Shown: positions 1 to 17,471 of the stretch, one piece after another | How the letters are laid out: each line of letters opens with the position of its first letter | Position numbering within the stretch: the stretch's first letter is position 1 | Assembly: GCA_964020155.1 (NCBI GenBank) | Contig: OZ026548.1 | Span: 2,977,397 to 3,041,396 of the forward strand | DNA: 64,000 nucleotides | Direction of reading: 5' to 3' | Origin: Chondrilla cf. caribensis | Lineage: Eukaryota > Porifera > Demospongiae > Chondrillida > Chondrillidae | The notes under the pieces: model-generated | What the model saw: only the letters and a program-made list of their open reading frames with translations | The model's database searches: none | Told to the model about the DNA's origin: nothing | Program-made: the position numbers and the translations under genes

Positions 1-3000
1 TCAATAAGGTCTTTGAAAAATCCCTTGTAGATAGCTCTGTGTCCAGACGAATAGCAGGACAGGCCTTATTTAAGTTGAATACATCTGTAATCATAATATT
101 TCTGCTATTAAATATAGAATTAATCGAAAACTAACAATTTGCTCCTGAATTGATCACTACTACCAGTCTAGCACTGAGCTTTTGCAAACCTCGATCGCAC
201 TACAATTGCGGCCATTTTGTGATTGCACAATGCTTGTGAACATGTGCATACTAAATTGTAAAATCCTGCGGGCGCCCATGCCTAGCCCCTACTACCTTAC
301 AACCCACTTGTTATACCATCCTTGGCAACCCTTTGGTGTATTACATAGATACATTGGGGAAAACAGACACACCAATAATATATATCAGATAATAGTACTT
401 CCACTTCATACCATTGCAGAGACTAACATAAGCTAGGTACTTATGTCTATACTGTACAACCCAGGGAGACTACAACTGAAGTAACATGAAACAAACACAG
501 CCTAGCTCACCATAAACTTGAGCCCATCCCAGTCTCACAGCACAATCAGGTTGGGGAATATCCTTGATATATACTTCAAAATACCAGGTACCTTTTGAAA
601 CACCTTGTACCAACAGGAGAATACAACAGAGACCATGTGAGATGAACAACCTAGCCACATACGTATCACCCCATACGTACCATGTGTAGCCCTGATCATA
701 CGGTAACCTTTATAACCAGTTACACTCAACCTGTCTTCACTGACTTTCAATTGTGGCGCTACAAGCAAACAACAAGAAATGTACTAAGCAGGTCTGCATA
801 ATAAGCATACATAGAATACATAATGATCACATTATCCAATTGATTGATAGTGTTGAACAATACAACTATAAACAGTACACAAACAATAGCAAGTACAATT
901 GGTTTGAAGATGCACAGAACACATAGAAATATTGAATGGTATTATTTTGATACTGCAATGAGTATATACATAATATATGTACGTATGTATAGTGAAACCC
1001 CTCTAAACCGAACACCCCTGGGACAAATGAATATATTCGCTTTAGAGGGGTTTTCAGATTAGTGAGGTTCCACATATTTCGCAGATAGCAAACATTGCAT
1101 TATTAAAATTGTTGTAATACATCAACATACAATGGCTAGAAGTAGAATAGTATAGCCAATACAAACATGCGAGAAAAAAGGAACAGAACTCATGTGAAAT
1201 TATTGACAATTTTTACAATTCTACACTTCTTTGCTTTGGAGTTGGTTCTGACATGAGCAATAACACTAACATTCACACTTTGACAGCTGGAGATTCCGCG
1301 TTCGGTTTACAAAGGTTGATTTATACACTAAATTGGGTTTTGGGACCCAAACTTCCATTTGGTTTCCGGAATACAGAGTTTCCGGTTTAGAAAGGTTGTT
1401 TTGTATTACATGTAATAGGAAATAATTCAGGACTTGAGAAAATGTTCAATTTAAAGAGAATTCCAGATTACTAAGGGTTCGAATTAGAGAGGTTTCACTG
1501 TATATACATATTAGAGGATGTGTATAGGTTACACAGTGGGAACAGAAGGCTTAGTGATTCAAACACCTGAGGGTGGAGGATTTCCAAGCTAATGTGAACA
1601 CATAAATTTGATCAACTTGTTACAGAGAACGTGCACACCTCGTGGATGCTAGTGAGGTGTATTAGTGCATTATACACTTGATCACATCAAAAAAAACGCC
1701 CCCGCATCATGGTACAATTGCAATCCCAATAGATTATACCCATCACCAAACCATAACCACCTTGAATATTTCAAATTAAAAATATCTGTGGCTAGGGAAT
1801 TGGCATCCCCTGGACTAAACTGAAATAATTATTATTTAATAATGTCAAGTAGTACACTCTACATGTACGTACCTCTGTCATTGAGTGACAGTAACACTTG
1901 GTCATGAACTACTGGTCTGTATAATTCCGATGGAATAGGCTTGCCAGCCAGATCTTCAGGATCAAAATCCATGGTCGCATGAGGGTCTTGTTCAGAAAAG
2001 ATGTATCGAAAACCATCCTTGGATTGAAAAAGTGTCATGGGTAGACAAGTGGAAGCTGAATAGTTCTGATTATACACAAAACTTTACGTACTTTGTTGAA
2101 AGGGTGGTCAGTTGGGTACCGACGGCTGAGCAATTTGGCAAACAAGTCGTCATTGGTCTTCCCTTTCTTAGCTGGAGGTCCCTCGCCAGTCACATCACTG
2201 CTTTTACTCTTTGCTGGACCCTTGGCAACCACAGGCTTGCTTTGGTAGCGTTTGGGACCAACAGTTGACAGGTCCTACAGGACAGGTGGATTCAAACACA
2301 TACTAACCATCATACAGCCAGAGATACCTGGATGACAAACCTGATCAACCAATCCGAAAAATGGAGAATGACTGTCAATGTCACTACAGCAAAATATTCG
2401 CTGCTCTGAAGTCTGTGATGAAGGAACAACAGATAAGAGTTTTAGGGAGAAACATTCATATCAAATGGCCGGGTAATAATTCGGCTTACTAATTTAGAAT
2501 ACAGCTTTTGTTTCCAGGTAGCAGATCTTGAACGGTGAGTACATATTATATCCCACTTTCCCTCGATGAATGGAATGATTTCCTTCAAAACAAAGAACAT
2601 GAGATATGTAATGTATTTGTGTCCAATCATAACTTACTGCAGATATTGCTCACCGTATCAGCTGAGAAGTATACTTTATCAAGATTTTTACCTTTTGCTG
2701 AAGCAGTGAGGTTGGCAATTGCTGTGATTGCAATCTGGAGAAAACCTGAACAAAAAGAGATCATGTAAATTGGCCAATAAAACCCAAACTGTAGAGGTAA
2801 CTTATGAATGTTTTCCACATACAGTTATGTCATGATGACAGTATTATAGTAGTGTAGTACATAAAACCATACAGTAGATTAAGGAGCTGAATGATCCAGT
2901 GCACTTGGTAGATGGATACAGTCGTAAAATCATTGATGACTAGAAGTGCACAAATGTATACCCAGTTCATCTTTATTAAGAAACCTCATGAAGTTATTGC

Positions 3001-4558
3001 ATCAGCTTAATGCATACACATACACATACATACATGTAATAGTTGTACCCCGCTTTTGGTCGGTACATGGGAAATGTACTGAGCGGATATCAGTTAATTA
3101 ACCGAGGGCGCAGCCCGAGGTTAATTAACTGATATCGGCTCAGTACATTCCCATGTACCGACCAAAAGCGGGGTACAACTATTATGTATCCCGTTCGATA
3201 GCACGATTACGAGTAGCGGAGATGGATTTCGTTCACGACATCGAAAAAGACGATTTTCTGAAAGAGCTGGAGGTGGCTATCAACCAATTCAGATGGCTTC
3301 TTGGCCGCCCGTACTTCCCGAACCAACGAGCGTCAGGACAGCTTTTCGAACGAACGAGGAAAATGGCCGAATCCACGAGCCTTGGAATATTTACCGAGCG
3401 AACCAAGAAACTCATCGAACCAACGATTTTCAGAGTATTTACCGAACGAACAAAGAAACTTGCCGAACCAACGAGTTTCAGAGTATTTACTGAACGAACG
3501 AGGAAACTTGCCGAACCAACGAGGCTTAGAATACTTACCAAACGAACGAAGCAACGGTTGTGGCTTCTTCTAATAGAAAATCCGAGAAACAACCTTTTTT
3601 AAACCCCGTTGAGAACGTCGAAGAATGGCTCGAGCCAAGAATACAGCCGAGAATACACAATGGGCACATAACAATGGCTGTTGATTAATTAATACCAGTC
3701 ACTTAAAAACCGGGGTACAGCACTAATAGGGTCAGTGTTGTACCCCAGTACATCGCGAATGTACTCCAGTCGCTCCCTTTGATCTTAAGTGACAATATCA
3801 CCAATCGGGATACATATACATTTACAACACACAACACATACATTTACAACAGAAATGAGGTCAAATTCGAGGTATCATACTTGCAGTTTTCTTAGCTATT
3901 ACTTCCTCTCCACAGCAGTCACCAGTAAACTCATAATTGCACATATATGGTATGTAGTCACTGTAGAGCAGGAAATTATTCAATCAGTATACTACACACA
4001 CTCAGATTAAATATACCATAGGCATGAAAGAAGTAACCACAATAGTAATTGTTGTATCACACAATGAAAGAATCAACAACACAGGTTTTTGATTCAATTA
4101 TACATCCTTTAAAATCTCTGATTCAATGTTATGTCACTACTATTACTACCTACAGGAGTGTCTCGTGATGAAAGTAGAATAGAGTATCTAAGGTTGAACA
4201 TGGACACAATACCAAATGCTTGTCAATAATAAATGTCAAATCCCATGTTTCAGTCTTCTACATTGAGTACACTGGTTCTAGCTAATCTACAAATCCTTTT
4301 TTGAATAAACATCGACCTCTAATTTTAGGAGCACCTATATTATTTATGGTAGGAAGTTAGAGTGTACAGACGTTGTCAAGAGTCTACAGATAACTAATCA
4401 AGCAAATTGGCTGAAACGTAGAAATTACAAATGACTAGATCACTATAACTTACTACATTCAGTTCTTACCTGAGATCCACAGATACTTCGCGTGCATCGT
4501 ACCACCTCCCGCAGTTGAAACACTGTACTCGTAAATTCGAATAGACTTGTTCCTCCAT
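1..4558 (-). CDS. ASH2L: ASH2L, H3K4 methyltransferase complex subunit (3' partial)
   Basis: Core subunit of SET1/MLL (COMPASS) complexes in the nucleus; its SPRY domain binds RBBP5 and stimulates H3K4 methylation (family knowledge). Ten exons join in frame: 4470-4558 (ATG at 4558), 3881-3960, 2654-2745, 2490-2582, 2341-2412, 2092-2274, 1873-2017, 681-758, 511-603 and 1-64, giving about 329 residues before the left edge. Visible domains in order are the atypical PHD/winged-helix start ([11 protein letters not shown], then [10 protein letters not shown]), the helical block ([19 protein letters not shown]), a basic Lys-rich linker, and the SPRY start (HPFNK then [48 protein letters not shown]). 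All splice phases match. The N-terminus resembles the short vertebrate isoform that begins near VELQC. The rest of SPRY lies outside the window. I see no frame break. Confidence 0.93.
990..1500. mobile_element. MITE-like element in ASH2L intron (TA-flanked)
   Basis: About 510 bp in the ASH2L intron between 758 and 1873. The left end reads AGTGAAACCCCTCTAA and the right end TTAGAGAGGTTTCACTG, an imperfect terminal inverted repeat, with TA on both sides as expected for Tc1/mariner-type insertion. A second copy of the terminal motif, in opposite sense, lies at about 1040-1070. No coding capacity is seen. Classification is by end structure only. Confidence 0.6.
1510..1690. repeat. Dispersed repeat shared with AKR7-C intron 10
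   Basis: Contains blocks (GGGAACAGAAGG, TTAGTGAT, ACACCTGAGGGTGGAG, a segment around ACTTGTTACAGAGA, and GAGGTGTATTAGTG) that recur, partly rearranged or inverted, at about 19290-19400 and 19705-19800. This is a non-coding repeat family. The full consensus cannot be set from two copies. Confidence 0.5.
3039..3760. mobile_element. Palindrome plus 48-nt tandem repeat element in ASH2L intron
   Basis: Positions 3039-3182 form a near-perfect inverted repeat with arms of about 64 bp, one mismatch and one indel, around a short GC-rich centre. After it, 3153-3602 (+) is open for 149 codons and contains about four 48-nt (16-residue) repeats from 3342 onward, of the type [16 protein letters not shown]. 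Near 3708-3748 the sequence GGGGTACAGCAC ... GTGTTGTACCCC echoes the palindrome tips (GTTGTACCCC), so the block may be one element with related ends. Because the repeat unit lacks stops, several frames on both strands are open. Coding status is unproven. Confidence 0.6.
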
Positions 4559-4721
4559 GTTCCGAGCCTTACGCGGTGGGACTACGAAATGACAAAATTT
4601 GACGTCACTCACTTTACTCATCGACCACGTGTTCTAAGACAGCCAGAGTAGAAAAGGGTAGGTTAAGATTCTGTTTGATTGTTAATCTAGCGTTGAAGAG
4701 CGTTATCTTTGCCTCACACAG
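4559..4721. promoter_or_regulatory. Bidirectional promoter, ASH2L/RPLP2
   Basis: Only 163 bp separate the two start codons. The interval contains a perfect CRE palindrome TGACGTCA (4600-4607) and an E-box CACGTG (4626-4631). A 5' UTR intron of RPLP2 is possible: GTAGGTT near 4659 and an acceptor ACACAG directly before the ATG. Sites are read by eye; function is inferred. Confidence 0.6.
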
Positions 4722-5844
4722 ATGAGGTACGTCGCTGCTTACCTGCTGGCCACTTTAGGTGGAAAGCAAAATCCTTCAAAGGATGATATTGAGAAAATAC
4801 TAGAAAGTGTCGGAGTAGAAGTAGACGCCGAGAGGCTAGAGAAGGTTATACAGGAACTAGATGGGAAGAGTATTGACGAGGTGTGTGTATTTCTAGTTTT
4901 TCTTACGGAATGATTGAATGTTACAACATTTCACTGACGGAATGCCTCCATTTATTGACTTACTTGTGGGTGTGAGTTATTTGTTCACTTAAGAGCTTTT
5001 CACCATAAATACAGTTAGTAGTATTGGTAGTATTGATAATTTAAGCCTCTGGGGACAATGGAATATATTCTAGTCGTTCGAAATTCGATTTACCAGAGAT
5101 CAATATTCCAAAAGTACGTGATTACTGGGATATGCTAGCCAATAGTTATTTGACATGTATGCAAATTAAGACCAAGCAAGTCTGACTTGAGCGGACTCTG
5201 CCTTAACTTCAACAGATGTAAGAGAAATAGAACTTTGCCATTGTTATTGATAGATTGCTGTACTTGTGTATTAATGCAGAACACCGATCAAAATCAATGA
5301 AAGTAGATCTTTTAGAAATGTGAAGATGCATAGATTTGTAATTCACAATGTTCTCATTGGCTGTGAAGATGATGTTTGTTTTCCTACATACTCAGAAAAA
5401 TCCTGTTCCAAACATGTACCTAACTATAAATTAGCAAAAGTTAAAACAATGTATCAGATTTTTCTCACTTGTGTAAGGTGTAAGGCTTTTCTACTCTCGT
5501 TATCACCAATAGCCTTCAGTGAGTAATGCTCAGTTCACTAGTTGTATATGTCAAACAAAGCTGACCATCATGAACCCTCCCACACTCACCCGTATTGTGC
5601 TTAGTACTTATGTATGATGTAAATCACTACATATACTATAATAGTGTGATTTGTTTTACAGGTTATAGCTGAGGGAAGATCAAAGTTAGCTTCTGTTCCA
5701 AGTGGTGGTTCAGTTGCTGTAGCAAGTGGAGGTTCAGGAGAGACAAAAGGTGAAGAGAAGGAAGATAAGCAAGAGGAGAAGAAAAAGGAAGAAGAACCTG
5801 AAGAAGAATCTGATGATGACATGGGTTTTGGCCTTTTTGATTAA
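4722..5844 (+). CDS. RPLP2: 60S acidic ribosomal protein P2
   Basis: Component of the ribosomal stalk, where P1/P2 dimers on P0 recruit elongation factors. Two exons, 4722-4880 and 5662-5844, join at phase 0 to give 113 residues, close to the usual 115. The N-terminal helical dimerisation domain begins [14 protein letters not shown]; a Gly/Ser/Ala hinge follows, then a Glu/Lys-rich stretch and the hallmark acidic tail [12 protein letters not shown], which binds translation factors. The intron is 781 bp and carries AT-rich repeat-like sequence with no second gene. The start is fixed by strong similarity to the family N-terminus. The gene is divergent from ASH2L and convergent with AKR7-A. Confidence 0.97.
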
Positions 5845-6208
5845 TGTTTCATAATAGAACACAATTGAGACTTCAGTTAATTATCCAATAGTGTGCAGAC
5901 ATGTATTCATATCATGCATGGGAATTGTCGATTCCTATATATTTCAACATTAACCGTAGGAATTGATTATAACAATATGGCCATGTACCCATAGCTTCTA
6001 ATTAATAATATTATATATACATAATATACAATATAAGTTATTCAATATACAATTTAGTATATATATTTTGCTTCTCATGGCATTTATGAATACATTAATT
6101 TATAGTTTAAAACTTATAATTGACTACATAAATATGAATTTTGATGTTAATATTGCTAGAAAATTTAATACTGAAATTCAAATAATTTCTCTTGCGTCTT
6201 TAGTAAGA
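5845..6208. other. Intergenic spacer between converging 3' ends
   Basis: A 364-bp AT-rich spacer between the RPLP2 and AKR7-A stop codons. I see no gene, RNA or clear repeat in it; it must hold the 3' UTRs of both genes. Confidence 0.6.
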
Positions 6209-9439
<3,231 letters not shown>

Positions 9440-10699
9440 TTGAAATTACTGGGATAGACAGGACGACAGCAATACAGGATTGAAGACCAGTCGGCCTATC
9501 GACCATCCAGAATAAACAGGGAAGCTTTAAAATGAGCCTAGGAAGAGATTAGACGTGATTATACCGTAGGCGTAGTCTTTAATTAATTATAGGGTTTTAC
9601 TCATCGTCCAGGTAGTTCCAAGTGTTAGTGGGCTCCCCTATAATAATAAGCTTAGAAGCTTGGTAATTGGCTTTTGTAGAATGTATTGCTCCTCTAGGTC
9701 AAAAAGCGGGCTAAGTATGACAACTGTAGATTCTGCATGTGCCCAGAGTAAATAGGAGCATCAACGAAGATGTGAACATCGACGGGAGTACGACAGACCA
9801 TAGAAACTCGCTGCCCGGCTACACTACCGCGATGACAGAAGCTAGTATCGGGACAAAATCGACAGTCCCATCGCAATAGTCGAATTCGTAAAAAAACCTA
9901 AAGGTAACACTCGAAAAGGGCGGCCTAAGACGTGGACGGCGTCCCAGTCAATCCACGAATACACACCAAATTCTCGCCATATAAACGGACAGGGCTATTT
10001 AAATTTGTATTCATTAGCTATAGCAGAGGTACTATGGTATGAACCAAACAAGTCAAGATTTGCTCTTCAACTCCCATGTACAGTATAGTGCTCACTCTGG
10101 CTTGCCCCAATGGCTTTAACGTAATTCATCAAGTGGGCTTGCAATTGCTTACTTATAAGTTTGATAGAATGTGCACTCAGAATAGATGTTACAATTAGCA
10201 TTATATCCTGTGGCTATTCACCAACTGCAGATACACATGAACAATCCCTTTACCAATTCAATGCTTTGATGTTTCAAATTATATCCGGGAAAACTATGCA
10301 GTGTTAATTTTAGTAATCTAAACAATTATTTATAGGACAGGGAAGTATACACCCAGCCTGTGGGTATACGTAATGTTATTGATTCACAACATCATGCAGT
10401 CTAGATGTGTCCGTTCTTATGTGCTCTACTATTAGAAAACCTGCATGCTTATTCTTTTATGCAAACTACTATTATATGCATGCATTACACTAATAACGAA
10501 CCATTTGGAAAACTATTCAGACATCGGCCTAGTGTGCTGTGCAGGTGGTAGTGATAGAGCCTGCTAACTGTGATTAGGATTTGGCTTATTGGAAATGGAA
10601 CACAATTACTACAAAATAAAATCTTATATATTCACCATTATTTTAATGCACTAACTCTAATCATTTCAAATTATTTCTCTTCTGTGTCTCTTAATAAGA
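9440..10699. other. Spacer between AKR7-A and AKR7-B
   Basis: No gene recognised. The part at about 9690-9990 is less AT-rich than its surroundings and reads as broken coding sequence on the + strand (YDNCRFCMCPE, then stops, then NTRKGRPKTWTASQ), suggesting a decayed mobile element whose family I cannot name. The rest is ordinary AT-rich DNA. Confidence 0.4.
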
Positions 10700-14165
<3,466 letters not shown>

Positions 14166-14609
14166 TTGTACTCTTGTCTCCGCCCGCTCAGGTTATTATT
14201 ATTATTATTATTATTATTAACTTTACAGTCACATGTGGAATTAGTGAGCTACGAATGAGAACGGAAAATAATGGTGATTTGTAAAGTGACTGAAGGACTA
14301 ACACTAACCTGTAGTGTAGCCTTGAATAATGGTACATAAAGGGTATTAGCTAAGTATATAATTGAGATTGGTGATTGGTGGAAAAGAGCGTGAAATTAAA
14401 ATGTATGATGTGTGCTTCAGGTAATTACATGAAACAAAGGTGGTTGGTGACCAAACAGGCATGAAATTATAATGTATGATGTGAGCTCTCATAAATGCAA
14501 GAAATCAAGTGTGGAATGAGAAATCATGTGAAATATTAAATCACTGGACTAAAGACAATATTCAAACTGAATTTTACTGTACTCTATAAATTAAGTGATA
14601 TTGACGAAA

Positions 14610-17414
14610 CTAAAATCTTAAGAGATGACATTTGGAACATGGACATAAGAAGTGATAGGTACACGGATTGGCTGGGTCAAAATTTACGGTGAAGTGTTGC
14701 CAAAAAATATTGTAGATAAATTTTTTGATTGATAACAAGGGTAGTGATAGATCAATAGTTGGGAGAGCATTCCATAAGCGGACAATTCTGTTGTAATAAA
14801 AATGACGTGATTTGGTATACTTTCGATAGTTGTACATTAGTTTGCCTCCATAAGCTGACCGAGTTGTGGATGTAGAAAAGGATATATGTTGAAGGATTTG
14901 ATGATGATCAGTAGGTGATTTTAGGCAATTAACGAGAAAAAGGATATCTTGTATTTCGTACCAGTACATTAAAGGTAATAATTGTAGTAGATGGAGTCTT
15001 TGCTTGTAATCAAGAATATCATATTGTGAAGAATTACTACTTAGGATGAATTTAGTGGCTCTGCGTTGCACTTTCTCGATTGATTCTATGTCTTTTATCA
15101 GATTAGGTCTCCACAATTGTGAGCAGTAAGATATTTTCGATCTTACTAAACATATATACAGTGCTTTTCTTACATGCACCGATGAGTCACCTGCGATTGA
15201 CCTTTTGATTAGGTTGAGGGTACAGTATGCTTTAGAGCATATATCTTTGTAGTGTGCATCCCATGATAGGTCATAGGAAGTGATGATTCCTAGATCTTTG
15301 TGGTGTAAGGTTGGTAAGAGTTCGTGGTTGTGCATATGGTAAGATGGAGCACTTGTTCTTCTAAGACTGAATCGTATGCAGGCACATTTAGAGATATTAA
15401 GATTCAGTTTCCACTGTTGGCACCACATGAGAGTTGCATCAATGTCTGTCTGTAAGTGTGATACTGAGAATTTGGAGATTGATTGAATGAGCTTAGTGTC
15501 GTCTGCAAATAGGTAGATGGAGGAGCTGGTTATTGAATTTGGAAGATCATTAATGTAGATTAGGAATAAAAGGGGACCTAGAATGCTGCCCTGAGGAACC
15601 CCAGAGAGAACTGGGAGATGATTAGAACATGCTCCATCCACTTCTACGTAGTGAGTACGGTAGCTCAAGTAATTTTTAAACCATAACCAAAGGGGTCCGG
15701 TTATTCCAATCATCCATAACTTGAACAATAGTTCATCATGGGGAACGGTGTCAAATGCTTTCCTAAAGTCTAGGTAAATTACATCCACAAAATGTCCATT
15801 TTCAATTGAGTTAAAAATATCGGAGTAGGTCTGTAAAAGCTGTTTGAGGCATGAACGATTCTTCATAAATCCATATTGATCATGGGAGATAAATAAGCTG
15901 GCAAATGGGATTATTTTCTGGTAAATTATAGATTCAAGTAGCTTAGATATGATTGTGAGGAGCGAGATAGGGCGATAGTTATAAACCTTACTAGGATCTC
16001 CACATTTTGGTACTGGTCTGATCTTGTGAATTTTCCAATCATCGGGAATTGAACAGGATTGAATGCTTTGTTGAAATAATGTGGTGATAGGTAGAGTGAG
16101 GATAGAAGATAATGATTTTAGAATAACAGCACTAATATTGTCATGTCCAGGGGCTTTAGCGGGGTCAAGGTTGTTTAGTGCTTCACTGACATCATTGGGG
16201 CTAATTTGAATTGTGTGGAGCTGTTGGGTGGGTTGAGGAAGGTTGTCTGTGTGTGGGAGGACATAGTCACTCTTAGTGAAGACAGAATGAAAGTAATTGT
16301 TAAAAGCTTGAGCTTTGTCGATGGGGGTGGAGTATGCGGAGGATTCATCGGTGATCACTAGTGGGATGCTTTTATTTGTAGGACCTTTGAGATGTTGAAT
16401 AAGCTTATTGGGTTGTGAGAAATAGGATGCGATTAGATTAGATTCATAGTGAGCCTTAGCGGTTGACATCAGCTGTTGCAGATTACTCTGTAAAGTGTCT
16501 AATTTGTGTTGCCTGTGTTGAGTGGGATTCTGTTTGACTTTGCGTTTAACGGAGTGAATCTGATTTAGTTGATGTTTGATTTCTGGTGTAAACCATTTTG
16601 GAGAAGAGTTTTGTGAAGTGGATTTGAGAGGGATATGTTTATTGCAGGCTAGATGTATAACAGTTGACAATTTGATCCAAGAGGAATTGGTGCTGTGCAA
16701 TGGGAGTTTAATGTCTGCATTAAGTATGTGGTTTTGTATCCCTTCAAAGTTGGCTTGAGAATAGTTGTATACTAGACGCTTGGTACATCTGGTGTAATGA
16801 GACCTCGATTTAGGGGCTATAATTACGAATGAGATAGGATGGTGATCAGATGGGGATTGATTCTGTTTGCTGACTACAATGTTGAAGATTTTGTCCGGTT
16901 GTTTTGTGATTACAATGTCAAGGATGTTACCATGAATATGGGTTGGTTCTGTGATTAGCTGCATTAAATTTAGCTGAAACATAGCATCGCACAATAGTGA
17001 GTGGGAGGATGAATGTGCTGTCAGTAGTTTCCAGTCAATATCAGGTGAGTTTAGGTCACCTACAACGATAGTCTGTATATCTGGTGGCAGCTGATGGAGA
17101 ACGTTAATTATTTCTGTATAATGTGAGTCGGGAGAAGAAGGGGGTGAGTAAACACAGCATATAAATATTGTATGGACCAATTCGAGCTTGATAATTAGGA
17201 TTTCCGCTGAGGATGAGATATAATGAACACTAGACGGAATTCTTTCGGTTATTGCTATGAGAATACCTCCACCATGGGAGTTCCTATCCCTTCGAAATAT
17301 TGAATACCCTGTTGGTAAGATTTCTTTATTGTGGATGCGATCATCAAGCCAGGTTTCTGTTACTGCAAAGATATCAAAAGATCTACTATATATTAGAGTT
17401 TGAAAATAGTTCAT
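14610..17414 (-). CDS. LINE ORF2: AP-endonuclease/reverse transcriptase
   Basis: Retrotransposon polyprotein of 934 residues from the first ATG. The endonuclease domain shows VTETWLDD (about 18-25), GDLNSPDIDW (about 119-128) and SDHHPISF (about 189-196). The reverse transcriptase shows YNYRPISLL (about 478-486), YLDFRKAFD (547-555), GVPQGSILGP (605-614) and the catalytic FADD (636-639). A C-terminal tail of about 290 residues follows, as in CR1/L2 elements. The usual start of the endonuclease, of the form WNARSLKNK, lies upstream of this ATG in the 19 codons after the ORF1 stop, in the same frame, so the true start is probably not this ATG. The element appears capable of making a full RT. 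Confidence 0.93.
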   Translation of the reverse strand: MNYFQTLIYSRSFDIFAVTETWLDDRIHNKEILPTGYSIFRRDRNSHGGGILIAITERIPSSVHYISSSAEILIIKLELVHTIFICCVYSPPSSPDSHYTEIINVLHQLPPDIQTIVVGDLNSPDIDWKLLTAHSSSHSLLCDAMFQLNLMQLITEPTHIHGNILDIVITKQPDKIFNIVVSKQNQSPSDHHPISFVIIAPKSRSHYTRCTKRLVYNYSQANFEGIQNHILNADIKLPLHSTNSSWIKLSTVIHLACNKHIPLKSTSQNSSPKWFTPEIKHQLNQIHSVKRKVKQNPTQHRQHKLDTLQSNLQQLMSTAKAHYESNLIASYFSQPNKLIQHLKGPTNKSIPLVITDESSAYSTPIDKAQAFNNYFHSVFTKSDYVLPHTDNLPQPTQQLHTIQISPNDVSEALNNLDPAKAPGHDNISAVILKSLSSILTLPITTLFQQSIQSCSIPDDWKIHKIRPVPKCGDPSKVYNYRPISLLTIISKLLESIIYQKIIPFASLFISHDQYGFMKNRSCLKQLLQTYSDIFNSIENGHFVDVIYLDFRKAFDTVPHDELLFKLWMIGITGPLWLWFKNYLSYRTHYVEVDGACSNHLPVLSGVPQGSILGPLLFLIYINDLPNSITSSSIYLFADDTKLIQSISKFSVSHLQTDIDATLMWCQQWKLNLNISKCACIRFSLRRTSAPSYHMHNHELLPTLHHKDLGIITSYDLSWDAHYKDICSKAYCTLNLIKRSIAGDSSVHVRKALYICLVRSKISYCSQLWRPNLIKDIESIEKVQRRATKFILSSNSSQYDILDYKQRLHLLQLLPLMYWYEIQDILFLVNCLKSPTDHHQILQHISFSTSTTRSAYGGKLMYNYRKYTKSRHFYYNRIVRLWNALPTIDLSLPLLSIKKFIYNIFWQHFTVNFDPANPCTYHFLCPCSKCHLLRF

Positions 17415-17471
17415 TTTGTTTTTGAGACTACGTGCATTCCATTGCCCTGAGTATAGGTTCTGTGACGACAG

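Noticed and set aside
3153..3602. Protein-coding gene nested in ASH2L
   Set aside because: Openness follows from a stop-free 48-nt repeat that is open in several frames on both strands.
5601..5822. Ser/Phe-rich minus-strand frame
   Set aside because: Antisense shadow of RPLP2 exon 2.
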